19,408 nt of DNA. It comes from an uncultured Christensenella sp. GTDB taxonomy: Bacteria > Bacillota > Clostridia > Christensenellales > UBA1242. Under the pieces are notes generated by a model. It was given only the letters and a program-made list of their open reading frames with translations, ran no database searches and was not told where the DNA came from. Each line of letters starts with the position of its first letter. The first letter of the stretch is position 1. Made by a program: the position numbers and the translations under genes. The stretch covers positions 1 to 19,408 of the forward strand of contig CAJJUK010000027.1 in the NCBI GenBank assembly GCA_905195085.1. Direction: 5' to 3'. This document shows positions 1 to 7,336 of the stretch, one piece after another.

Positions 1-32
1 AAAATATTATTATTTTTTTGAAATTTTTAAAA

Positions 33-1664
33 TTATGCAAATTCTGAAATTCTTTCAATAACTTGTTTTTCTCCAAGCAAAGTCATAATTTCAAACAAGT
101 CTGGAGAATTTTTATGACCAGTTATTGCAATTCTGATATATTCACATACGGTTGCGACATTCCCTTTAAACATTTCGGGATTTGCCTTGTATGCTTTGTT
201 GTCAACAGCATAGCCCAACTTTTCGGCCATTTTTTTGATGTTGTCAAACCAAACTTCTTTTGAAGACAAGTTGATGTATTTTTTATATTCTCTCAAAACT
301 TGCTCAAAATCTTTTCTGCGTTCCTCTTCAATTTCGTATTTTTTTGGAGCGCTGAACATATAATCAAACAAATCAAAAAACATACTCCACTTGTAAATAT
401 CTTTTCTAGGTTTTGGTTTTTCTCTGTCTATGTTCAAAACTTTGGTCACGTAGTCTCTATCTTTAACCAAATAATCCACATTTTCCAAAGAATATTCTCT
501 CGCCCAAGCAAGCAATTGTGCATAACATTCCTCGGCAGTATAGTGAGAAATGATTTCTTTTGAAACATCATTAAGTTTGACAAAGTCAAAAATTGGTGTG
601 TTTGCAGTTATGTTAAACCCATCAAATGGAAATTCCATAATGTCTGCATCTTTATTTTTTGCACGCCAGATTTCAAAATTCGAATTTATCAAATTCATCA
701 AATATTCAATGATTGCCCGTTTATCATAACCTTCTTTGTCAAAAAATCTCATATCTGCTTCTGGATGTTTTCGCTTGGAGATTTTGATTTTGTTTCCTTT
801 TTCATTAAATTTATAAATCAAAGGAGTGTGAATGTATTGTGGTTGTTTGTATCCCAACGCATCAAAAATTTCTTTATGCAATGGGTATGAAGGCAACCAT
901 TCTTCTCCACGTACAACAACGGTTGTGCCCATAAGGGTGTCATCAATGGCATGAGCAAAATGATATGTTGGCATCAAATCATTCTTGAGCAAAATGGCAT
1001 CAGAACTGTTTTCAATGATTTCAACATCACCCTTGGAGCCATCATGGAACTTGATTTTTTTCGTTCCGTCCCCTTGTGTTTTCAAACGAATTGCAAATTT
1101 TTTACCTTCTTTCAAATATTGCTCAATTTGCTCAAAAGTCAAGTTTCTGCAAGGGTCTTTATCTTCATTGATTCCAACAGAGAATTTCTTTTCTCTCTTT
1201 TCCTTAACATCTCCCAAACCTTCAGTCTTTTTACAAAAGCATGGAAAAGCCTTACCTTCAGAAACCAATTTTTTTGCATACGCCTTGTAAATTTCTTGAC
1301 GTTCACTTTGATAATAAGGACCATAATCACCAACAGTGATTCCGCCCTTGAGTTGATATTCATCAGGAGTCAATCCATATTCATTCAAGATGTTCATGAT
1401 AATTGAACTGGCACCAGAAACTTCTCTTTTGTTGTCAGTGTCTTCAATTCTCAAATAGAAAACACCATTGCTACGCTTTGCAATGTTATAATCAATCAAA
1501 GCTTGAAAAAATCCACCCAAATGCATATAACCAGTAGGGCTTGGTGCAAATCTTGTCACATAAGCACCTTCTGGCAACTGTCTTTTTGGATATTTCTTTT
1601 CGATTTCTTCAACAGTCATTTTGTTGTCTGCAAAAAGCAGTTCTGCCAATTTTTTATAATCCAT
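33..1664 (-). CDS. gltX: Glutamate--tRNA ligase (class I GluRS, long clostridial-type form)
   Basis: Charges tRNA-Glu with glutamate using ATP in the cytoplasm. The 543-residue product has the class I signatures: FAPSPTG followed by the HIGH-equivalent HLGG (about residues 48-51), RIEDTD (about 72-77), YHFAHAIDD (about 234-242), RGEEWLPSYP (about 252-261) and the KMSKS-equivalent KISKR (about 294-298). FPCFC (about 140-144) sits where many GluRSs carry their zinc-binding cysteines. The N-terminal lead-in with KYPKR and the length near 545 (bacterial GluRSs are usually 460-500) resemble the longer clostridial form as I recall it. I chose the ATG at 1664 over the one at 1670 because AGGAG at 1676-1672 is 7 nt from the former and only 1 nt from the latter. 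It is the last gene of the window, downstream of a hairpin that follows the dnaB operon. Whether it is discriminating or also charges tRNA-Gln cannot be read from sequence alone. The 32 bases after its stop show no GC hairpin. Confidence 0.95.
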   Translation of the reverse strand: MDYKKLAELLFADNKMTVEEIEKKYPKRQLPEGAYVTRFAPSPTGYMHLGGFFQALIDYNIAKRSNGVFYLRIEDTDNKREVSGASSIIMNILNEYGLTPDEYQLKGGITVGDYGPYYQSERQEIYKAYAKKLVSEGKAFPCFCKKTEGLGDVKEKREKKFSVGINEDKDPCRNLTFEQIEQYLKEGKKFAIRLKTQGDGTKKIKFHDGSKGDVEIIENSSDAILLKNDLMPTYHFAHAIDDTLMGTTVVVRGEEWLPSYPLHKEIFDALGYKQPQYIHTPLIYKFNEKGNKIKISKRKHPEADMRFFDKEGYDKRAIIEYLMNLINSNFEIWRAKNKDADIMEFPFDGFNITANTPIFDFVKLNDVSKEIISHYTAEECYAQLLAWAREYSLENVDYLVKDRDYVTKVLNIDREKPKPRKDIYKWSMFFDLFDYMFSAPKKYEIEEERRKDFEQVLREYKKYINLSSKEVWFDNIKKMAEKLGYAVDNKAYKANPEMFKGNVATVCEYIRIAITGHKNSPDLFEIMTLLGEKQVIERISEFA

Positions 1665-1670
1665 AATCAT

Positions 1671-1676
1671 TCTCCT
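1671..1676 (-). promoter_or_regulatory. Shine-Dalgarno site of gltX that decides the start
   Basis: The site reads AGGAGA on the minus strand. Its spacing is 7 nt to the ATG at 1664 but only about 1 nt to the in-frame ATG at 1670, so the downstream ATG (MDYKK...) is preferred. Confidence 0.7.
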
Positions 1677-1682
1677 AACATT

Positions 1683-1688
1683 ATTATA
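1683..1688 (-). promoter_or_regulatory. Possible -10 element for gltX
   Basis: A perfect TATAAT lies just after the hairpin at 1691-1719 and would place a transcript start near 1676, giving gltX a leader of about 12 nt. No convincing -35 is present 16-18 nt upstream, where the hairpin stem lies (best match TCACTT). It may be a genuine weak promoter or chance in AT-rich DNA; gltX could instead be reached by readthrough. Confidence 0.3.
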
Positions 1689-1690
1689 AC

Positions 1691-1719
1691 AATTAAACCC
1701 ACCCTAAGTGAGTTTAATT
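1691..1719 (-). terminator. Hairpin between the dnaB operon and gltX, probable weak terminator
   Basis: Arms at 1708-1719 and 1691-1702 (AATTAAACTCAC and GTGGGTTTAATT on the minus strand) pair over 12 bp with one G-U wobble around a 5-nt loop. In a plus-strand RNA the wobble would be an A-C mismatch, so the structure fits minus-strand transcripts. It starts 9 nt after the stop of the lipoprotein gene. The tail (GTTATAATAATG) has few U residues, so termination may be incomplete and gltX could receive readthrough. Confidence 0.5.
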
Positions 1720-1727
1720 TGCTTCAA

Positions 1728-2810
1728 TTAATAGATAATATTAACAACTTGATCCATGAAATTTGTCAATGTTGTTCCAATGAATTGCTCCATTTTTTCG
1801 AGATATGTTTCTGCCAGAGGATTTTTCTCCAAATATTTTTCCATGTCATTGTCATAATCAACAGCCAAAACACTGATGTTCAATCCTTTTAATGCTTGCA
1901 TATATGCGTCTGTTTCAGCAAGGAAATTTTCCACATAATCAAAAAGTTGATTCATCTCTTCTGAAGTCAATGTGCTGACATTTTCGTTTGAACCTACAAA
2001 TCTTGCCTTGTATGTTGCAAATTTGCTCTCCAATGAAGCAAGCAAATTGTCAATTCTGTCTTTTGTTTCAGTTTCTGCCTGACCTTGCCAGTTGAGATTG
2101 TTCTCAAGTTCTGTGATCTTGAACTCACTAAATATAGGCAACATCTTTGCTCTGATATATTCTTTCATAATCTTTGTATCATTTTCAGTTGGAGTTGTCT
2201 TCTTCAACAAATCAAAAATTTCTGTTGTTTCAATCGTGCTTGCCAAATTCATTGAAAGTTCAATGTTTTTGCTTACAAGTTCTCCGTATGATTTTTTGAA
2301 TTTACGAAGATATGCACTGCTAGATTCTTCTGACAATTGTCCATTGAATTCTTCAAAATAATCTACAAATGTTTTTCTCGCTCTAACAAAATCTGAAATT
2401 GTGTCAGTATATTCAACCAAACTTTCATTCAAATCTTTAAGTGCAGTTTTTGATTCCTTTGAAAGATTTTTTTCGTCTAAGTTTTTGATATATTCTTTGT
2501 TATTGTCAATATAATCACTTGAAATCACCAAAGTTGAATTATATATATCCAACAATTCAACATATCCTTCTCTTTTTTCTGTCACATATCCGTCAACAAT
2601 GGTGCCATACTTAATCATATAATTTGTGTCCATGTTGTCAACCACACCCTGTGTGAAAACAGAAGAATATTCCTTGTAGGTTGCATCCAACTTGTCGAAG
2701 TTTTCTTGAATTGTTGACAATGTAACACCGCCACAACCACCAAGTCCAAGTAATGCAAAAAGCGAGCAACAGCACAAAGTCAACCCTGCCATTATTTTCT
2801 TAAATTTCAT
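1728..2810 (-). CDS. Putative helical lipoprotein, last gene of the dnaB operon
   Basis: I do not recognise the family of this 360-residue protein. The N-terminus is a lipoprotein signal: positive MKFKK, a hydrophobic core, then lipobox L-G-G-C with Cys26 as the expected lipidated residue. The mature part is polar, rich in Glu, Lys, Asn, Ser and Tyr, with heptad-like leucines and few glycines, which suggests an alpha-helical extracytoplasmic domain. No catalytic motif is visible. The start is well supported by GGAGG 5 nt before the ATG. It begins 12 nt after the stop of the preceding membrane-anchored gene, so the two are very likely cotranscribed, and both would place helical domains outside the membrane. 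A scaffolding or binding role is possible, but that is a guess from architecture only. Confidence 0.8.
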   Translation of the reverse strand: MKFKKIMAGLTLCCCSLFALLGLGGCGGVTLSTIQENFDKLDATYKEYSSVFTQGVVDNMDTNYMIKYGTIVDGYVTEKREGYVELLDIYNSTLVISSDYIDNNKEYIKNLDEKNLSKESKTALKDLNESLVEYTDTISDFVRARKTFVDYFEEFNGQLSEESSSAYLRKFKKSYGELVSKNIELSMNLASTIETTEIFDLLKKTTPTENDTKIMKEYIRAKMLPIFSEFKITELENNLNWQGQAETETKDRIDNLLASLESKFATYKARFVGSNENVSTLTSEEMNQLFDYVENFLAETDAYMQALKGLNISVLAVDYDNDMEKYLEKNPLAETYLEKMEQFIGTTLTNFMDQVVNIIY

Positions 2811-2822
2811 ATCACCCTCCTA

Positions 2823-3635
2823 TTAACCAATGTTTCCTTGAAGGAATTGAGTGTATAATACTTCCCAACCATTACCCTTTTCGCTGATTATCTTAACTGT
2901 GTTTTGTTGATCTGCATTATAGTTAAAATTCAAAATAACTCCTTCTTTGCTTTGAGCAAGATAATTGTTAACAAAATTATAGAGAGTTTGTCCACAACTT
3001 GAATCTTGTGTCAATTTTTCAGAAACATCTCCAGAAAGTTCTTCTGCTGTGTTGAAAACAAGAGTTGTTAAAGCGTTGTTCATCAATGGTGATGTGACAG
3101 ATGCAGCATAAACATCTCCCAGACGGTTGAATGCATCAGAGGTGTACGCAAACAAATCGCTCATGTATCCCTTGCAATTTGCCCAAGTATTCGCTTGCCA
3201 ATAGTCACTTCCACCAGTCACATCTCTGTTTTCAACAATATATGATGCCATTTGTTCTGCCGCATTTTGACCTTTTTTCAAATTGGTTTCAATCTTTTTA
3301 CGTTCATTTTTGTATGTTTCAGTGTAATCTGAGAAAACAATTTGCCTGTTCATAAATTCTCCATATACGGCATAAGCCCTATATGAATCTTGATAATTCT
3401 TAACTTCTGCTTTTTCACTTGATGATGTAAGCTTGTTATAGATTGAAGTCAAATATTCATTAATAGTTGAATATTCTTCACTTTCATCAGATAAATAACC
3501 TTCAGCAACTGCTGTATTCAAACTTTTTGCAAGTTTTTGCGTGTCTCTCTCTTTGAACAAATTGATGAAAACAATTGTCAAAACAACAGCTACAATTGCC
3601 AAAATTAAGACTATGATAAAACCTTTTTTCTTCAT
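2823..3635 (-). CDS. Putative single-pass membrane-anchored extracytoplasmic protein
   Basis: This 270-residue protein is of a family I do not recognise. MKKKG is followed by one long hydrophobic helix (about residues 5-26) without a lipobox or obvious signal-peptidase site, so it is probably an N-in, C-out membrane anchor. The outer part (about 30-270) is mostly polar and helical in composition, rich in Tyr, Asn, Ser, Glu and Lys, with an aromatic stretch near residues 140-160. It has two cysteines, one in the middle and one near residue 210. A GTG at 3641 would add two residues, but AAGGAG at 3646-3641 overlaps that GTG and lies 5 nt before the ATG at 3635, so ATG is chosen. It follows dnaB by 11 nt and precedes the lipoprotein gene by 12 nt. 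The shared operon, similar composition and outward topology suggest the two act together. Confidence 0.8.
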   Translation of the reverse strand: MKKKGFIIVLILAIVAVVLTIVFINLFKERDTQKLAKSLNTAVAEGYLSDESEEYSTINEYLTSIYNKLTSSSEKAEVKNYQDSYRAYAVYGEFMNRQIVFSDYTETYKNERKKIETNLKKGQNAAEQMASYIVENRDVTGGSDYWQANTWANCKGYMSDLFAYTSDAFNRLGDVYAASVTSPLMNNALTTLVFNTAEELSGDVSEKLTQDSSCGQTLYNFVNNYLAQSKEGVILNFNYNADQQNTVKIISEKGNGWEVLYTQFLQGNIG

Positions 3636-3640
3636 GCTCA

Positions 3641-3646
3641 CTCCTT
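3641..3646 (-). promoter_or_regulatory. Shine-Dalgarno site of the membrane-anchored gene that decides the start
   Basis: AAGGAG on the minus strand lies directly after the dnaB TAG stop and 5 nt before the ATG at 3635. The alternative GTG at 3641 overlaps the site itself and is therefore unlikely. Confidence 0.7.
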
Positions 3647-4999
3647 CTATTCTTCCACTTGAATTTTTTCATCATGGTTGAGATATGTTGTGTATTCTCC
3701 TACCCATTTGAGTTTAACTTCACCAGTGCTACCATTTCTGTGCTTTGCAACCAAAAGATAAACAGTGCCCGGCTCGTCTTCTGTGACAACATCGTTATAT
3801 TTTTCAGGATTGTATAAGAACAAAACAATGTCGGCATCTTGTTCAATAGAACCAGATTCACGCAAGTCTGAAAGAACAGGTCTGTGATCTTCACGCACTT
3901 CGACAGCACGAGAAAGTTGTGAAAGAAGAATGATTGGGACATTCAATTCTTTTGCAGCAATTTTCAAAGTTCTTGTCAAATCGCTGACCTCTTGGGTTCT
4001 TGACTCTCTGTTTGATTTTCCCATCGTCATCAACTGCAAATAGTCGATAACAATCAAATCCAAACCTTCTGTCATCTTAAGTTTTCTACATTTTGAAATC
4101 AATTCAAATGGCGTAATCATTGAAGAATCATCGACATAAATTCCACTTTGAGCAAGTTTCTTTTCTGCTGTCCAAATTCTCTTCCATTCTTCAGAATCCA
4201 TGTTTCCTCTAAGAACATGAGAAAGGTTAACTCTCGCAAGTGATGATAACGCTCTTTGCATAAGTTGTTCTTTTGACATTTCAAGTGCAAAAATTGCCAC
4301 TTTTTTATCTTCATTAATTGCAGCGTTTACAGCAATATTCATTGCAAAAGATGTTTTTCCGACACCAGGACGAGCAGCGAGCAAAATCAAATCGCTCTTT
4401 TGCAAACCATTCGTGATTGCATCAAAATCTTTATAGCCCGTTGGAATCCCTCTCATCTTGCCTTTGTTTTCTGCAAGTTCAGAAATTTGTTTCAAAACGG
4501 TAGTCAAAGTTCCACCAGGCTTTCCAACATGTTCAAGATCAGAAGAAGTTTCTTTTTGAGACAAGTCAAAAATTCTTTTTTCTGCTTCTCGCATTGCCTT
4601 ATCACCATCTTCACTGTCAAAAGCAGACTTGATGATTTCTTGCGCCTCAGAAATCAAATGTCTTCTCACAGAACTGTTTTTGACAATATTGAGATAGTGT
4701 TGAAAGTTCGCCGCAGAAGGAACAACATTGGTGAGATATGTGATGTAATCAATTCCGCCAATCGTTTCCAACTTTTTCTCAACTTCCAATTGGTTTGTGA
4801 GTGTGACGAAGTCAACAGGAATGCTCTTGTTGTAAACCTTCATCATAGAGTCATAGATGTTGCGATGTGCTTCAGAATAGAAATCTTCCACATTTAATTT
4901 GGAAAAAATATCAGACTGAGCATCATTATCCAACAAAATACAACCAAGCAACGCTTGTTCTGCTTCCAAACTGTTTGGTAAAATTTTATAATCGGCCAT
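3647..4999 (-). CDS. dnaB: Replicative DNA helicase DnaB (DnaC in Bacillus nomenclature)
   Basis: A hexameric 5'-3' helicase that unwinds DNA at the replication fork and recruits primase. The 450-residue product has the usual DnaB layout: an N-terminal domain beginning MADYK then LPNSLEAEQALLG (about residues 8-19), a linker, and a RecA-like ATPase domain. Walker A is ARPGVGKT (about 209-216), Walker B is LIVIDYLQL (about 315-323), LLSQLSR is at about 358-364, DLRESGSIEQDAD at about 378-390, and the KHRNGSTG arginine-finger region at about 419-426. Length matches the family and no intein or truncation is seen. GTG at 5011 would add four residues, but GGAGGG at 5009-5004 lies just before the ATG at 4999, which gives the typical N-terminus. 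It sits 11 nt after a small membrane protein gene and 11 nt before a membrane-anchored protein gene. In many Bacillota dnaB is near rplI and the DHH-phosphodiesterase gene; neither is here. Confidence 0.97.
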   Translation of the reverse strand: MADYKILPNSLEAEQALLGCILLDNDAQSDIFSKLNVEDFYSEAHRNIYDSMMKVYNKSIPVDFVTLTNQLEVEKKLETIGGIDYITYLTNVVPSAANFQHYLNIVKNSSVRRHLISEAQEIIKSAFDSEDGDKAMREAEKRIFDLSQKETSSDLEHVGKPGGTLTTVLKQISELAENKGKMRGIPTGYKDFDAITNGLQKSDLILLAARPGVGKTSFAMNIAVNAAINEDKKVAIFALEMSKEQLMQRALSSLARVNLSHVLRGNMDSEEWKRIWTAEKKLAQSGIYVDDSSMITPFELISKCRKLKMTEGLDLIVIDYLQLMTMGKSNRESRTQEVSDLTRTLKIAAKELNVPIILLSQLSRAVEVREDHRPVLSDLRESGSIEQDADIVLFLYNPEKYNDVVTEDEPGTVYLLVAKHRNGSTGEVKLKWVGEYTTYLNHDEKIQVEE

Positions 5000-5003
5000 A
5001 TAA

Positions 5004-5009
5004 CCCTCC
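5004..5009 (-). promoter_or_regulatory. Shine-Dalgarno site of dnaB that decides the start
   Basis: GGAGGG on the minus strand lies 4-5 nt before the ATG at 4999. The GTG at 5011 lies immediately upstream and partly overlaps the site, so it is unlikely to be the initiation codon. Confidence 0.75.
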
Positions 5010-5010
5010 A

Positions 5011-5262
5011 CTAGTCAGAAAACGGGTCTTTCTTTTTGCTGATACGTTCTTCCTTTTTCTTATCGAGTTTGGTGCAAAGCCAAGCAAAAAGAAAATAAAG
5101 AATGAAAAGAAGAATGACAAGAACCATAATGTTCAACCATTGAGGAACATTTCCCCAAACCATCAAAATGCAAACAATCATAATCGGCAAAAAAACGATG
5201 AGCATAAAAAGTCCCAATCTTTTCAGTTTTCGTTTAAGTTCTTGTTTTTCTGTGCTTCTCAT
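5011..5262 (-). CDS. Small two-helix membrane protein, first gene of the dnaB operon
   Basis: An 83-residue protein with two hydrophobic helices (about 15-36 and 43-64) joined by a short turn containing WGNVPQW. A strongly basic N-terminus (KRKLKR) and a Lys-rich charged C-terminal tail (KLDKKKEERISKKK) indicate that both ends are cytoplasmic. No family is recognised and no catalytic residues are evident. AAAGGA 5 nt before the ATG supports the start. The gene is first behind a near-consensus promoter and ends 11 nt before the dnaB ATG, so its expression is probably tied to dnaB. The short ORF is credible because of its promoter, ribosome site, spacing and clear membrane topology. A role in membrane tethering is possible but not shown. 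Confidence 0.75.
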   Translation of the reverse strand: MRSTEKQELKRKLKRLGLFMLIVFLPIMIVCILMVWGNVPQWLNIMVLVILLFILYFLFAWLCTKLDKKKEERISKKKDPFSD

Positions 5263-5282
5263 TTCTATCCTTTAATAGTTAA

Positions 5283-5311
5283 AGTATAACAATATTGCAG
5301 TCGTTTGTCAA
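5283..5311 (-). promoter_or_regulatory. Strong sigma-A-type promoter of the dnaB operon
   Basis: TTGACA (5311-5306) and TATACT (5288-5283) are separated by exactly 17 nt on the minus strand. A start near 5276 gives a leader of about 14 nt that is just long enough to carry the AAAGGA ribosome site. It lies between the typA terminator and the 83-codon gene, so it is well placed to drive the four-gene operon. Confidence 0.85.
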
Positions 5312-5343
5312 TTTATAAATTTAAACTCCAAAAGAAATACAAG

Positions 5344-5368
5344 AAAAAAAAGAGACATTAAGTCTCTT
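5344..5368 (-). terminator. Intrinsic terminator of typA, overlapping its stop codon
   Basis: AAGAGAC (5368-5362) and GTCTCTT (5356-5350) on the minus strand form a perfect 7-bp stem with a TTAAT loop, continuing into a run of T (to 5344) and then CTT. The stem begins inside the TAA stop of typA (5369-5367), so there is essentially no 3' untranslated spacer. Confidence 0.8.
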
Positions 5369-7199
5369 AAATTTCTCCACGCAACATTTTTCCTCTTTCT
5401 CTGAGTCTCAAGTTGTGATCAAGAATGATTTTTCTGATTCTGATTGATTTTGGTGTAACTTCCAAATATTCATCATCTCCCAAAAACTCAATGCAATCTT
5501 CCAAACTCATAACTCTTGGTGGTGTAAGTCTCAAAGCATCATCAGAACCTGAGGCACGACAGTTTGAAAGGTGTTTTGTTTTGCAGACATTGACAACAAT
5601 ATCTCCACCTTTTGGATTTGATCCAACAACCATTCCGGCATAAACTGGCACACCTGGCCCAATGAACAATTCTCCTCTTTCTTGAGCATTGTAAAGCCCA
5701 TAGACAATGGATTTTCCTTCTTCGTGTGCAATCAATGAGCCATAATCTCTTCTGTTGATTTCTCCTTTATATGGTTCATAATCATAGAAGATTGAATTGA
5801 TGATTCCTTCACCTCGAGTGTCTGTCAAAAATTCTGATTTAAAACCAAACAAACCTCTTGAAGGAATCAAGAATTCCATTCTCATACGGCTTCCGTGTGG
5901 TGTCATATTTTGAAGATCTCCCTTTCTGACACCCATTTTGTTCATAACTGTTCCCACGCAATCTTCTGGAACATCAAGATAAAGTCTATCAATAGGTTCA
6001 CATTTAACGCCATTGATTTCTTTAATCAAAACTTTTGGCTGACTAACTTGAAATTCATAACCGTCTCTACGCATATTTTCAATCAAAATTGAAAGATGCA
6101 TTTCGCCTCTTCCACGAACTTTAAACTTTTCAGCCGTGTCGCCATCTTCAACTCTGAGAGAAAGGTCTTTAACCGCTTCCTTATAAAGTCTGTCTCTCAG
6201 ATGTCTTGAAGTCACAAATTTTCCTTCTCTTCCAGCAAAAGGACTGTCATTAACCATAAATGTCATTTCAACACTTGGTTCTGCAATCTTGACAAACTCA
6301 ATTGGTTCAATCTCTTTTTCATCACAAATTGTATCACCAATCGTCACATCTTCAAGTCCAGCAACACAGACAATTTCTCCAAAACTTGCTTTTTCAACAG
6401 GAACTCTTTTAAGTCCTTCGTAGACATACAAACTTACAATTTTAGATCTAACTTTCTTTGTTTCATCATGATAGTTGCAAACAACAACATTTTGTCCAAC
6501 TTTGATTTCTCCACGGTCAATCTTTCCAACCGCCAATTTTCCAACATAATCATTGTGTTCTGCAGAAGAAACCAACATTTTCAAAGGTTTGTCAATTTCA
6601 CCTTCTGGAGCTGGAATGTGCTTGATGATTGTTTCAAACAAAGGTTTCATATCAGTTCCAGGAACATCCGGATTTGTTGATGAAATGCCCTGTCTTGCAG
6701 AAGCAAAAACAAATGGTGAATTCAATTGGTCCTCATCTGCATCAAGTTCCAAGAAAAGTTCCAAAACTTCATCAATAACTTCTTTGATTCTTGCATCAGG
6801 TCTGTCAATTTTGTTGATGACAACAACAACCTTAAGTTTCAATGCCAAAGCTTTTTCAAGCACAAATCTTGTCTGTGGCATAGGTCCTTCAAATGCATCA
6901 ACAACCAAAAGCACACCATCAACCATCTTCAAGACTCTTTCAACTTCTCCACCAAAATCGGCGTGTCCCGGTGTGTCGATGACGTTGATTTTTATGCCAT
7001 TATAAAAGCAAGAGGTGTTCTTTGACAAAATTGTGATACCTCTTTCTCTTTCAAGTGCGTTGCTGTCCATAACTCTATCTTCAACAACTTGGTTTTCTCT
7101 GAATACATGCCCTTGTTTGAGCATTTCGTTGACCAGTGATGTTTTGCCGTGGTCAACATGGGCAATGATTGCAACATTTCTAATTCCTTCGTTTACCAT
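5367..7199 (-). CDS. typA: Ribosome-associated translational GTPase TypA/BipA
   Basis: An EF-G/LepA-like GTPase that binds the 70S ribosome and assists 50S assembly and stress or cold adaptation in other bacteria. The 610-residue product, the usual TypA length, shows all G motifs: G1 AHVDHGKT (13-20), G2 RERGITI (51-57), G3 DTPGH (75-79), G4 NKID (129-132) and G5 SA (167-168). Then come domain II (about 200-290), EF-G-like domains III and V (about 300-470, with GRGEMHLSILIENMRR) and the TypA-specific C-terminal domain with FIGPGVPVYAGMVVG and the Arg/Lys-rich IRIRKIILDHNLRLRERGKM stretch. The ATG is preceded by AAGGA with a rather long 10-nt spacing. It is a monocistronic unit: its own promoter lies upstream at 7267-7239 and a hairpin overlaps the stop codon. 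No sign of damage or transfer. Confidence 0.97.
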   Translation of the reverse strand: MVNEGIRNVAIIAHVDHGKTSLVNEMLKQGHVFRENQVVEDRVMDSNALERERGITILSKNTSCFYNGIKINVIDTPGHADFGGEVERVLKMVDGVLLVVDAFEGPMPQTRFVLEKALALKLKVVVVINKIDRPDARIKEVIDEVLELFLELDADEDQLNSPFVFASARQGISSTNPDVPGTDMKPLFETIIKHIPAPEGEIDKPLKMLVSSAEHNDYVGKLAVGKIDRGEIKVGQNVVVCNYHDETKKVRSKIVSLYVYEGLKRVPVEKASFGEIVCVAGLEDVTIGDTICDEKEIEPIEFVKIAEPSVEMTFMVNDSPFAGREGKFVTSRHLRDRLYKEAVKDLSLRVEDGDTAEKFKVRGRGEMHLSILIENMRRDGYEFQVSQPKVLIKEINGVKCEPIDRLYLDVPEDCVGTVMNKMGVRKGDLQNMTPHGSRMRMEFLIPSRGLFGFKSEFLTDTRGEGIINSIFYDYEPYKGEINRRDYGSLIAHEEGKSIVYGLYNAQERGELFIGPGVPVYAGMVVGSNPKGGDIVVNVCKTKHLSNCRASGSDDALRLTPPRVMSLEDCIEFLGDDEYLEVTPKSIRIRKIILDHNLRLRERGKMLRGEI

Positions 7200-7238
7200 T
7201 TTCTCTTTTTCCTTCTCTCTAATATCTATAACTTATAT

Positions 7239-7267
7239 AGTATAACACTTTTTCACGCAAAACTCAA
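7239..7267 (-). promoter_or_regulatory. Sigma-A-type promoter of typA
   Basis: TTGAGT (7267-7262) and TATACT (7244-7239) are 17 nt apart on the minus strand. The predicted start near 7232 leaves a leader of about 33 nt before the typA ATG. It lies just downstream of the hairpin terminator that ends the preceding unit. Confidence 0.75.
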
Positions 7268-7274
7268 TATTTTA

Positions 7275-7316
7275 TAAGAAAAATTTTGCCCACAACCACA
7301 ATGGTTATGGACAAAA
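7275..7316 (-). terminator. Strong intrinsic terminator after the double-anchored lipoprotein gene
   Basis: Arms at 7316-7303 (TTTTGTCCATAACC) and 7297-7284 (GGTTGTGGGCAAAA) on the minus strand pair over 14 bp with two G-U wobbles and a 5-nt loop (ATTGT), followed by TTTTTCTTA. In plus-strand RNA the wobbles would be A-C mismatches, so it fits minus-strand transcripts. It begins about 20 nt after the stop of the lipoprotein gene and insulates typA from it. Confidence 0.85.
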
Positions 7317-7336
7317 CCAATCATTTTAATCACAAA

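Noticed and set aside
1..32. Terminator after gltX
   Set aside because: The AT-only sequence has T-runs but no GC-containing stem; the true terminator may lie beyond the window.
951..1406. Open frames on the plus strand opposite gltX (also 63-563 and 1503-1892)
   Set aside because: They are antisense to a clearly coding gltX, have no ribosome sites, and their translations are Phe/Ile/Ser-rich without recognisable motifs.
4400..5289. Plus-strand open frames opposite dnaB and the small membrane protein gene
   Set aside because: They lie across genes with clear motifs, operon spacing and promoters on the minus strand; the Lys/Asn-rich product is typical of translated AT-rich antisense DNA.
6468..7245. 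Overlapping plus-strand open frames opposite typA
   Set aside because: TypA motifs G1-G5 are intact on the minus strand; the antisense frames have no start signals or similarity I recognise.
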